Shown here: positions 33,811 through 41,793 of the stretch, piece by piece
How positions within the stretch are numbered: position 1 is the stretch's first letter
Layout of the letters: each line of letters begins with the position of its first letter
Assembly: GCF_000418325.1 (NCBI RefSeq)
Contig: NC_021658.1
Location: 9,562,001 to 9,626,000 of the forward strand
From: Sorangium cellulosum So0157-2
GTDB taxonomy: Bacteria > Myxococcota_A > Polyangia > Polyangiales > Polyangiaceae
Direction of reading: 5' to 3'
DNA length: 64,000 bases
Position numbers and translations under genes: made by a program
The notes under the pieces: model-generated
What the model was told of the DNA's origin: nothing
The model's input: only the letters and a program-made list of their open reading frames with translations
Database searches by the model: none

Positions 33811-33861
33811 GCCGGGAGAAGTAGCGAAGCTCCGGGCGGTTGGCTACTCTCATGCCCGCTC

Positions 33862-34482
33862 ATGTGGAGGAAGCTTCAACGCGGGTCGGGGGCCCGCCAT
33901 CTCGGTCCCCTTCAGCATCGGCCTTCAGCGCGCGCGGCCCTGCCCGACGATGCCCGGGGCGCGCGCCGTCTCCTCGGCGGCGCGCGCGAGGCGGCGCGCG
34001 CCGCGCTGGGGATCGCGGCCGCGGCGCTCGCGCTCGCCGGCTGCGGCGGCGGTGAGGCGCGCGCGCCGAACCCGCTGCGCGCCCTCGACGAGCGCCGGGC
34101 GATCGAGGTCATCCGCCGCGCGATGGTGCAGGAGGGCGCGCGGCCGGTGCTCGGGCGCGAGGTCGATCTCGTCAGCGGGGGCAAGGTCCGCGTCGACGTC
34201 GGCGTGCAGAACCGCTCGTATGGCGTCGTCTACGTGACCGAGGAGGACGCCCAGGCGCTCGGCGCCGCGCTCCCGCCGCCCAACGGCCGGGACGAGAAGC
34301 TGCGCATCGTCCGCGGCGGGCCGGACGGGGCCGTCCGCGTCGTGCTCCTCTACCAGCAGAACTACCTCTACGACGACCTCGTCGGCGAGTCGCACGAGCG
34401 CACGACGATCACCGCGGAGCGCGAGCTGACGCGCGACGTGCAGGACTTCATCACCTACGCGCGGACGCAGAAGTTCCCGTGA
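33862..34482 (+). CDS. putative lipoprotein, unknown function
   Basis: 206 residues from ATG 33862. The hydrophobic signal AALGIAAAALALAGCGGG has a good lipobox but lies about 45 residues from this start, so the true start may be later or the n-region long. The mature part (RAIEVIRRAMVQEGARPVLG through DVQDFITYARTQKFP) is mixed alpha/beta with no known motif. The stop overlaps the next start (GTGA). Confidence 0.65.
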   Translation: MWRKLQRGSGARHLGPLQHRPSARAALPDDARGARRLLGGAREAARAALGIAAAALALAGCGGGEARAPNPLRALDERRAIEVIRRAMVQEGARPVLGREVDLVSGGKVRVDVGVQNRSYGVVYVTEEDAQALGAALPPPNGRDEKLRIVRGGPDGAVRVVLLYQQNYLYDDLVGESHERTTITAERELTRDVQDFITYARTQKFP

Positions 34483-34742
34483 GCGCGGTCGATCAGGGCG
34501 AGGGCGCGCGCCGCCCGGCGCGCCGCCGGGGGCAGCGGACGGAGGAGGAGGCGCGCGCGCGCCGCGCGCTCGGCGGCGGGGGGATGCTCCTCGTCGCAGG
34601 GCTCGCGCTCGTCGGCGTCGGGCCGTCGGACGCCGGCATGGGGCTCACGCTGATCGCGCTCGTCGTCCTCATCTACGGGATCCACAGCTTCGGCCGCCTG
34701 GGGCCGGAGCGGGACGAGCGGGCGCGGCTTCCGTCGCGTTGA
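34479..34742 (+). CDS. small membrane protein
   Basis: 87 residues, GTG start at 34479 overlapping the previous stop, so translationally coupled. Arg-rich N-terminus, then two adjacent hydrophobic segments (GGMLLVAGLALVGVG; LTLIALVVLIYGIHSFG) forming a likely membrane hairpin. Confidence 0.65.
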   Translation: MSAVDQGEGARRPARRRGQRTEEEARARRALGGGGMLLVAGLALVGVGPSDAGMGLTLIALVVLIYGIHSFGRLGPERDERARLPSR

Positions 34743-34782
34743 GGCTTGCGCAGCGCGGCGCCTTCGAGCAGCATCCGCCGCC

Positions 34783-34959
34783 ATGCATCGCCCTACGCGC
34801 CAGCACCAGCACCTCACCCTCAAGGTCACCCAGAAGCAGGAGAGGAGCTCCCAGAGCTCCCGCAAGCCCGGCCGCAAGGCCAAGCGCTGGAACAAGTTCC
34901 TCACGCAGTACGCGCCGCTCATCGCCGGCGCCGAGACGGCCGCCCCCGCCGAGAGCTGA
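34783..34959 (+). CDS. small basic hypothetical protein, 58 residues
   Basis: Begins MHRPTRQQHQHLTLKVTQKQ, rich in Lys/Arg/Gln/Ser with a short hydrophobic end. Composition is unlike the surrounding shadows. No strong ribosome site. Not recognised; may be spurious. Confidence 0.4.
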   Translation: MHRPTRQHQHLTLKVTQKQERSSQSSRKPGRKAKRWNKFLTQYAPLIAGAETAAPAES

Positions 34960-35422
34960 GCTCCGAGCCGCGGTCCCGGCCGACGGCGCCCCAGGCGCCC
35001 GGCGCTCCCTTTCCGCCTTCAATTCAATTTTACGAAGCCACCACCTGACGCGGGCCTCGTCCGCTCCGGGCGACGGATGTGCCGTCCCCACACCCGGCGA
35101 CGGTCGCGCCGTCCCCACGCCGGGCCACGGCCGCGCCGTCCCACGCCGGGCCACGGCCGCGCCGAGGCTGCGCGACCCGACGACCGCACCACCCCTGCGC
35201 GACGCGGCGGCCGGCCCGCCCTTCCTGTGCTTCCTGCATTTTTCGTGATGGCGTCGCGCGGCTCTTGCCACGCAGCCAAGAGAACACCCCCTCTCCGCGT
35301 CTGACTCGCGATCGCCAGGCGGCCTGTCATCCACCCCGCGCGAGACAGGCGCGCCGGCAGAGCGCGCGCGCCGCGTATGACGCGCGAAGGGCTTACTCCA
35401 TCTCTCGCGCAAGGAAGGATTC
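34960..35422. other. spacer with degenerate GC-rich repeats
   Basis: 35070-35170 contains imperfect tandem units like CCGTCCCCACGCCGGGCCACGG. No gene supported. The end holds the promoter and AAGGAAGG ribosome site of the next gene. Confidence 0.45.
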
Positions 35423-37798
35423 ATGGCCGATCGTCCTCCGTCCCGCGCTGCCCGCGCAGCCGCGTTGCTCTGGTGCTCGCTCGTCGTGGGCGGGACATCG
35501 CTCATCTCGGGGTGCCTGACCCGACCCATCGCCGAGCAGGAACCGCGCACGACGGGCACCGTCGTCGAGCGGCTCCCGCAGCACGTCGACAAGATCGATC
35601 TCCTCCTGACCATCGACAACTCGTCGTCGATGAAGGACAAGCAGGAGATCCTCGCGCTGGCCGTGCCGGACCTCGTGAGGCGCCTGGTCAACCCCCAGTG
35701 CGTCGATCCGCTGGACCCCGCGAGATCGTCGCCGCCGAAGAACGGCGCCTGCGACAGCGGCATGGAGCGCGAGTTCGAGCCCGTCCTCGACATCCACATC
35801 GGGATCATCAGCACGAGCCTCGGCGACCATGGCGCTGCGGCCATGACCCGTGACGGGAAGAGCGCGTGCGACGGGCCGGCCGTGCACTTCTCCACCGACG
35901 ACATGGGGCACCTCATCGCCCGGAGCGACGGCGACGACGCCCCGCCGACGTATGAAAACAAGGGGTTCCTCGCCTGGGATCCAGAGCAGAGGCTCAACCC
36001 TGCTGGCGAGTCGATCCTCGACGACGGCGCGGGGCACGGCCTCGTACCGACGCTGACGAACATGGTCCGAGGGGTGGGCGACGTCGGGTGCGGCTACGAG
36101 TCGCAGCTGGAGAGCTGGTACCGCTTCCTCGTGGACCCAGCGCCCCACGAGACCCTCGAGGTGGTGGACGGCAAGGCGATCCGGACAGGGCTGGATAAGG
36201 CGCTCTTGGATCAGCGCAAGGCGTTCCTCCGGCCGGACTCGCTGCTCGCGATCATCATGCTGTCGGACGAGAACGACTGTTCCATCCGGGAGGGCGGGAC
36301 GGACTTCTGGGTCGCGCGGCCGTCCCCGTTCCGGATGTTCCAGCCGCGCAAGGAGTGCACGGAGAAAGGCCCGGACGATCCGTGCTGCGCGTCGTGCGGA
36401 GTAGACGCCCCTCGCGGGTGCCCGGTCGATGAGACCTGCAGCGAAGGAGGCAAGGTCAAAGCGCTCGACCTGGAACATGACCCGCCCAACCTGCGCTGTT
36501 TCAACCAGAAGGAGCGGTTCGGGATCGACCTGCTCTACCCGATCGACCGCTACACGGATGCGCTCACGAAGACTCGGATCGAGGATCACGACGGCGATCT
36601 CGTCGACAACCCGCTCTTCTCGGATCTCGACCCGACCGACGAGCTCAGCACGGTGCGATCGCCGGAGCTCGTGTTCTTCGCGGGCCTCGTCGGCGTCCCC
36701 TGGCAGGACATCGCGCGCCAGAACGACGCGGGCCAGCCCGACCTCAAGAATGGCAAGGACAAGGACGGCAACCCCGTCGGCGGCTTCAAGAGCGCCGAGG
36801 AGCTGAGCACCCCGAACGCCGGCTTCCAGAGCACCTGGGACATCATCCTCGGAGATCCCAAGGCGCGCCGCCCCCCCGCGGATCCACACATGGTCGAGTC
36901 GCCGAGCCCCCGCGATGGCGTGAACCCGATCACCGGGACGCCCATCGCCGGCGTGAGCTCGCCGGACGACGCCAACGTCATCAACGGCCACGAGTGGGAG
37001 CCCAAGACGACCTTCGGCGACCTCCAGTTCGCCTGCGTGTTTCCGCTGCGGAACCCCGTGATGAACGGCGACTGCGACAAGTCGACGGACAAGACGGACT
37101 ACAACAGCCCCCTGTGCCAGGACAACCCCGACGGCACCGACAGCAACCTCCAGGTGAAGGCGAAGGCCTATCCGGGCCTCCGGCAGCTGGAGCTCATCCG
37201 GAGCCTCGGGGACCAGGGCATCGTCGGCTCGGTGTGCCCGGCGGAGCTCAGCGAGCAGGCCGAGGCCGAGGGCGCGCTCGACTACGGCTATCGGCCGGCG
37301 ATCGGCGCGATCGTCGATCGTCTGAAGACGAAGCTGGCCGGGCAGTGCCTGCCCCGCGCCCTCCAGCCGAACGACCAAGGACAGGTCAGCTGCCTGGTCC
37401 TGGAGGCGCGGACCGTCGCCGACGGGCAGTGCAGCTGCGACGGGCTCGCGGCGCGGCGGAAGGTGCCCACCGAGCACCGCGGGGCGGAGCAGATGGTGCT
37501 CGACGATCCGGTCGCGACGGCGAACGGCTGGAACTGCGTCTGCGAGGTCGAGCAGCTCAGCGATCCGGCCGAGCTCAAGGCCTGTCAGGACACGGTGCCG
37601 CCGGCGCCCGTGGAGGTCGGAGGCGAGAAGGTGCACGGGTGGTGCTACGTCGACCCGCGGCTCGGCCTGGGCCGAGACGAGGTCGTCGCGAAGTGCCCGT
37701 CCACGGAGCGCCGGCAGGTCCGGTTCACCGGCGACGGCGGCGCCCAGGACGGCGCCACGCAGTTCGTCATCTGCTCCGGCGACACCGCCAAGCAGTAA
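35423..37798 (+). CDS. vWA-like lipoprotein
   Basis: 791 residues. AAGGAAGG precedes ATG 35423. Signal with lipobox SLISGCL. A von Willebrand A-like start follows at about residue 58: KIDLLLTIDNSSSMKDKQEIL carries the DxSxS metal site. Later LAIIMLSDENDCS fits a vWA strand. Many Cys pairs (CCASCGVDAPRGC, CSCDG, CVCEVEQ) suggest disulfides. Long irregular inserts. Likely exported and surface-bound, perhaps an adhesion or sensing protein. Confidence 0.82.
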   Translation: MADRPPSRAARAAALLWCSLVVGGTSLISGCLTRPIAEQEPRTTGTVVERLPQHVDKIDLLLTIDNSSSMKDKQEILALAVPDLVRRLVNPQCVDPLDPARSSPPKNGACDSGMEREFEPVLDIHIGIISTSLGDHGAAAMTRDGKSACDGPAVHFSTDDMGHLIARSDGDDAPPTYENKGFLAWDPEQRLNPAGESILDDGAGHGLVPTLTNMVRGVGDVGCGYESQLESWYRFLVDPAPHETLEVVDGKAIRTGLDKALLDQRKAFLRPDSLLAIIMLSDENDCSIREGGTDFWVARPSPFRMFQPRKECTEKGPDDPCCASCGVDAPRGCPVDETCSEGGKVKALDLEHDPPNLRCFNQKERFGIDLLYPIDRYTDALTKTRIEDHDGDLVDNPLFSDLDPTDELSTVRSPELVFFAGLVGVPWQDIARQNDAGQPDLKNGKDKDGNPVGGFKSAEELSTPNAGFQSTWDIILGDPKARRPPADPHMVESPSPRDGVNPITGTPIAGVSSPDDANVINGHEWEPKTTFGDLQFACVFPLRNPVMNGDCDKSTDKTDYNSPLCQDNPDGTDSNLQVKAKAYPGLRQLELIRSLGDQGIVGSVCPAELSEQAEAEGALDYGYRPAIGAIVDRLKTKLAGQCLPRALQPNDQGQVSCLVLEARTVADGQCSCDGLAARRKVPTEHRGAEQMVLDDPVATANGWNCVCEVEQLSDPAELKACQDTVPPAPVEVGGEKVHGWCYVDPRLGLGRDEVVAKCPSTERRQVRFTGDGGAQDGATQFVICSGDTAKQ

Positions 37799-37847
37799 CC
37801 TATTCTCCCAGCTGCTGCCCCCAGGCCCCCGGCCTCTTTTCCCCCTC

Positions 37848-38717
37848 CTACGCCTCGAACCCTCGCGCCGGCAGGTCGGGCGCGCGGCGCAGCCAGTTGT
37901 CCTCGGGGTAGCGGCACGCGCCGTCCACCACGTGGAGCGCGTAGGCGTGGCGCGAGCGCTCGGATCGGTTGGCGCCGCTCCAGTGCGGCAAGAGCCCGTG
38001 GAGGAGGACCATCGTGCCCTTGGGCGCCTCGATCGGCACGTAGGGAGCGCGCGGCGCGACCGCCGGGAACGGGGTGTCGTCCAGCGCGAGCATCCTCGTG
38101 GCATCGCCGTCGCGCACGAAGCGCCTGCGCAGCGGGCCCCGGTGACCGCCGGGCAGGGCCCACATGCAGCCGTTGCGCACGGTCGCGTCCTCCAGCGCGA
38201 ACCAGAGCCCGATCACGCTGAGCGGGTCCGTGTAGAGGAACGTCGCATCCTGGTGGCAGGCCACGTCGCCGCCGATGAACGGGTTCTTGAAGATGTACAT
38301 CGATTGCAGGAGCAGCGGGCGCGCGAGCGCGAGGTCCGAGACCACCGACGCGAGGGCCGGCGCCCGCGAGAACGGCGCGAAGACCGGGTCGAGATCGTGG
38401 AGCGCGTGGCCGATCTTGTTGATCGAGCAGGCCTTCGCCTGCCGCAGCGAGCCGTCGGGCAGGAACGCCTCCTCCTCGAAGAAGAACCGGATCCGGTCGC
38501 CGGAGCCGAGGAAGTATGCGTCGGTCGAGCGCGCCTGATCCCGGGTCGAGAAGATGGAGATCTCCGCGGGATCGAACCCCTCGACGAGCTCGGCCGCGCG
38601 CGCCCTGAGGGCGTCGCACTGCGCCGGGAGCACGAAGCCCTCGACGACCAGGAAGCCGTCGCGGTCGAAGCGGGCGCGCTCGTCGGCGGTGAGCCCGGGA
38701 GGCCTGGCGGAGAACAT
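37848..38717 (-). CDS. phytanoyl-CoA dioxygenase (PhyH) family protein
   Basis: 289 residues. Fe(II)/2-oxoglutarate oxygenase: start FDRDGFLVVEGFVLPAQCDAL, metal ligands HQD (ACHQDATFLYTDP) and a distal His in LLPHWSGANRSERSRHAY, whose Arg would bind 2-oxoglutarate. Closest in layout to PHYHD1-type proteins. The substrate is unknown. Convergent with the vWA lipoprotein gene. Confidence 0.9.
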   Translation of the reverse strand: MFSARPPGLTADERARFDRDGFLVVEGFVLPAQCDALRARAAELVEGFDPAEISIFSTRDQARSTDAYFLGSGDRIRFFFEEEAFLPDGSLRQAKACSINKIGHALHDLDPVFAPFSRAPALASVVSDLALARPLLLQSMYIFKNPFIGGDVACHQDATFLYTDPLSVIGLWFALEDATVRNGCMWALPGGHRGPLRRRFVRDGDATRMLALDDTPFPAVAPRAPYVPIEAPKGTMVLLHGLLPHWSGANRSERSRHAYALHVVDGACRYPEDNWLRRAPDLPARGFEA

Positions 38718-38846
38718 GCCCAGAACCGTACCAGAGCGCCGGCGGGACGCAGGCCGGCGCCCGGACGGCCGGACGGCCGGGGTCGCGGGATCGGGCCCGC
38801 GCGGAGGCGCCGCGCCCCCGCCGGACGCGGCGCTGCGGCGCCCTGG

Positions 38847-40466
38847 CTACGACGCCTTGGCGCCCTGGTACGCGCTCGGGTTCCCCGGCCCCTCGAGGTA
38901 CTCGTCGTACGTGCCGTTGAAGAGCTGCGGGCCCCGGGACGACAGCTCGAGCACGCGGGTGCCGAGCTTGCCCACGAAGTGCCGGTCGTGGCTCGTCACG
39001 ATGACCGTCCCCTTGTACTCGATGAGCGCCTGGAGGAGCGCGTCGATGCTCTCGACGTCGAGGTGGTTCGTCGGCTCGTCCAGCACCACGACGTTGTTCT
39101 TCACCAGGATGAGCTTCGCGAGGAACAGGCGCGCCGCCTCGCCGCCGGAGAGGTTCTCCGTCTTCTTGAGCCCGGCCTCGCCGCTGAACAGCAGCTTGCC
39201 GAGCACCGAGCGGACGTGCTCCTTGGGCGCGCTCGGATCGAACCGGTACAGCCAGTCGTAGGCCGTGAACCCCGGCTCGATCGCCTCGTGGTGGTCCTGC
39301 GCGAAGTAGCCCACGTTCGTGTCGTGGCCCCACGTGACCTTCCCGGCGTCGGGCGTGAGCTCGCCGACCAGGAGCTTCAGCAGCGTCGACTTGCCGATGC
39401 CGCTCGGGCCGATCACGGCGAGCTTGTCGCCCCGGTTCAGGTTGAAATCGAGCTTCTGGATCACGCGCAGGTCGCCGAAGCTCTTGGCGAGGCCCTCGAC
39501 GCGCAGCACGTCGCGGCCGGACGGCTTCTCGATCTCGAACTTGATGTACGGCCGCACGACGCTCGAGCGGCGCACCTGGATGCCCGCCTCGAGCTTCTCG
39601 ATCTCCTTCACGCGCGACTGCGCCTGGCTCGACCGGCTCGCGCTCGCGCCGAAGCGGGCCACGAAGTCCTTGAGCTCGGCGATCTTCTTCTTCTTCTGCG
39701 CGGCGTCGGCGTCCGACTGGCGCTTGCCCGTCGTCTTCTGCTCGATGAAGTCGTCGTAGTCGCCCGTGTACAGCGTGACCGTCTGGTAGTCGACGTCGGC
39801 GACGTGCGTGGCGATCGCGTTCATGAAATGCCGGTCGTGGCTGACGACGAGCAGCGTGCCGCGGAAGGTGTCGGTGAGGTACGCCTCGAGCCAGCGGATC
39901 GAGTCGAGATCGAGGTGGTTCGTCGGCTCGTCGAGGAGCAGGACGTCGGCGCCCGCGAAGAGCGTCTGGGCGATGAGGACGCGGAGCTTGTACCCGCCCG
40001 CGAGCGTGCTCACCGTGCTCGTGTGCCGCGCGGTCGCGATCCCGAGCCCCTCGAGGATCTCGGCGGCCCGCGCCTCGGCGGTGTAGCCGTCCTCCTCGCC
40101 GATCGTGCCCTCGAGCTCGGCCAGCCGCATGCCGACCTCGTCGGTCATCTCGACCTCGTACAGCCGATCGCGCTCTTGCATCGCGTCCCAGAGGGCCCGG
40201 TTCCCCATCAGGACCGTGTCGAGGATGCGGGAGGACTCGTAGGCGAAATGGTCCTGCTTGAGCACGCCGACCCGGAGCTGCTTCGGGATCTCGACGGTGC
40301 CCTGATCCGACTCCTCCTCGCCGGAGATGACCTTGAGGAGCGTCGACTTCCCCGCGCCGTTCGCGCCGACGAGCACGTAGCGCTTGCCGGGGTCGAAGCG
40401 CATCGACACGTTCTCGAAGAGAATTTTTGGACCGTACCGCTTGGTGAGCTTTTCGAGCGTGATCAT
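38847..40466 (-). CDS. ABC-F family ATPase (YbiT-like)
   Basis: 539 residues, cytoplasmic, no membrane segments. Two ATPase cassettes: GANGAGKST and GPSGIGKST; signatures LAGGYKLR and LSGGEAAR; two LLLDEPTNHLD-type Walker B boxes. A charged linker (about residues 240-300) joins them. ABC-F proteins bind ribosomes and control translation or protect them from antibiotics. The layout fits YbiT rather than the shorter EttA. Confidence 0.93.
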   Translation of the reverse strand: MITLEKLTKRYGPKILFENVSMRFDPGKRYVLVGANGAGKSTLLKVISGEEESDQGTVEIPKQLRVGVLKQDHFAYESSRILDTVLMGNRALWDAMQERDRLYEVEMTDEVGMRLAELEGTIGEEDGYTAEARAAEILEGLGIATARHTSTVSTLAGGYKLRVLIAQTLFAGADVLLLDEPTNHLDLDSIRWLEAYLTDTFRGTLLVVSHDRHFMNAIATHVADVDYQTVTLYTGDYDDFIEQKTTGKRQSDADAAQKKKKIAELKDFVARFGASASRSSQAQSRVKEIEKLEAGIQVRRSSVVRPYIKFEIEKPSGRDVLRVEGLAKSFGDLRVIQKLDFNLNRGDKLAVIGPSGIGKSTLLKLLVGELTPDAGKVTWGHDTNVGYFAQDHHEAIEPGFTAYDWLYRFDPSAPKEHVRSVLGKLLFSGEAGLKKTENLSGGEAARLFLAKLILVKNNVVVLDEPTNHLDVESIDALLQALIEYKGTVIVTSHDRHFVGKLGTRVLELSSRGPQLFNGTYDEYLEGPGNPSAYQGAKAS

Positions 40467-40543
40467 CTCAGCGGCGCGGGGGATAGCACGTGGGCGCCTG
40501 CGCTTCCGGTGAATTCAGGCGGCGGCGCGCCCGCGCCGGCCGG

Positions 40544-41665
40544 TCACGCCGAGCGCCGCGCGGCCGGGAGCCGCGCCGGCGGCTCCCCCGCCCCCGGCGG
40601 CGCGTGGCCCCGCCGCCTGGCCCGGGGCGGCGCGCCGGCGTCCGCCGTGGTCGCGGCGCCGGGGGTCACCCCCGTCCACCGCTTGAACGCGCGATGGAAG
40701 GCGCTGGGGCTCGAGTAGCCGAGCTCGTGGGACACCGCCTTGAGATGGGCGCCGCCCAGCGCCTGCCGCGCCCGCGAGAGCCGCAGCTCCTGCAGGAGCT
40801 CGCGGTGGCTGACGCCCACGGCGGCCAGCCGCCGCTGCAACGTCCGCGCGCTCATCCCGAAGCTCTCGCCGATGCGCACCAGGCTGGGGTCGCCCGCGTC
40901 GAGCGCCAGCGCGAGGGCGTGCCGGAACGCCGGCACGAACTCGCGATCGAGCGCGGATGCGGCCCGGAGATCGAGGTGCAAACGGGACAGCGCCTCCTCC
41001 GCCTGCGCCACGAGGATGCCCCGGAGCGCCGGGTCGTGGCTTGCGACCGGCGCCCGGACGATGTCGCGATCGAAGACGAGCTCGTCGAAGCCGCCGCCGA
41101 ACTGGACCGGGACGCCCAGGACCTCCTCGTACGCGCTCGCCGCGGACGAGGGCGCGTGCGCGAAGCGGATGAGGCGCGGCGCGAACGCCGGCCCGAACAT
41201 CGTCCGGGCGCGCTCGACGATCAGCCCGAGCAGCAGCTCCGCCAGCGAGGGCAGGCCGCCGGGCGCGGCGTGGCGGAACCGGAAGGTGCGCCGATCCACC
41301 TCGGTCCAGACGCGCCCGGCGTCCGCGAGCAGCGGAAGGTACCGCGTGAGCTGCTCGAACGCCTCGGCCCCGGTCGTGCTCGTCTGCGCGAGGTAGTCCA
41401 GGATGTCCAGGCTGCCCGGCGGGAGCATGCGGGCGGCGCGCAAGCTCAGGAGAGGGTCTGCCGCCCGATCCGTCAGCCCGCTCCAGGCACGGCGGACCAG
41501 GGCGATGGGGACCCGGGCGCCCCGCTTCTCCAGAAGATCGCCGGAGACCGCCATCGCGCGCCGCACGTCGACGGCCTCGATCCCGTCCTTTGCTGCGGCC
41601 GTCATCAGGACGCGCAGGAACTCCGTGGACGCCGAACCGGACGCCGAACCTCGGGCTGGCACCAT
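40544..41665 (-). CDS. AraC-family regulator with Arabinose_bd-type N-domain
   Basis: 373 residues. The N-terminal half resembles the PF12625 domain of OruR/ArgR-like regulators (LVRRAWSGLTDRAADPLLSLRAA; GSLDILDYLAQTSTTGAEAFEQL). C-terminal AraC helix-turn-helix: FGMSARTLQRRLAAVGVSHRELLQELRLSRA and VSHELGYSSPSAFHRAFKRWTGVTP. An Arg/Pro/Ala tail follows. Divergent from the dipeptidase-like gene 54-128 bp away, which it may regulate. Confidence 0.9.
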   Translation of the reverse strand: MVPARGSASGSASTEFLRVLMTAAAKDGIEAVDVRRAMAVSGDLLEKRGARVPIALVRRAWSGLTDRAADPLLSLRAARMLPPGSLDILDYLAQTSTTGAEAFEQLTRYLPLLADAGRVWTEVDRRTFRFRHAAPGGLPSLAELLLGLIVERARTMFGPAFAPRLIRFAHAPSSAASAYEEVLGVPVQFGGGFDELVFDRDIVRAPVASHDPALRGILVAQAEEALSRLHLDLRAASALDREFVPAFRHALALALDAGDPSLVRIGESFGMSARTLQRRLAAVGVSHRELLQELRLSRARQALGGAHLKAVSHELGYSSPSAFHRAFKRWTGVTPGAATTADAGAPPRARRRGHAPPGAGEPPARLPAARRSA

Positions 41666-41793
41666 GGCGCATTATGAGAGCGTGTCGCGAAATGTAAATC
41701 GGTCGCGGCGTCCGATCGATGACAGCGTGGCTATTCTGTCTGCCCGCGAGAGCCGGGGACAAGCTCACTCGAACCCCTCCGGCCGCAACAGCG

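Noticed and set aside
37932..40718. 928-codon + strand ORF over the dioxygenase and ABC-F genes
   Set aside because: Antisense shadow of two clear families on the minus strand.
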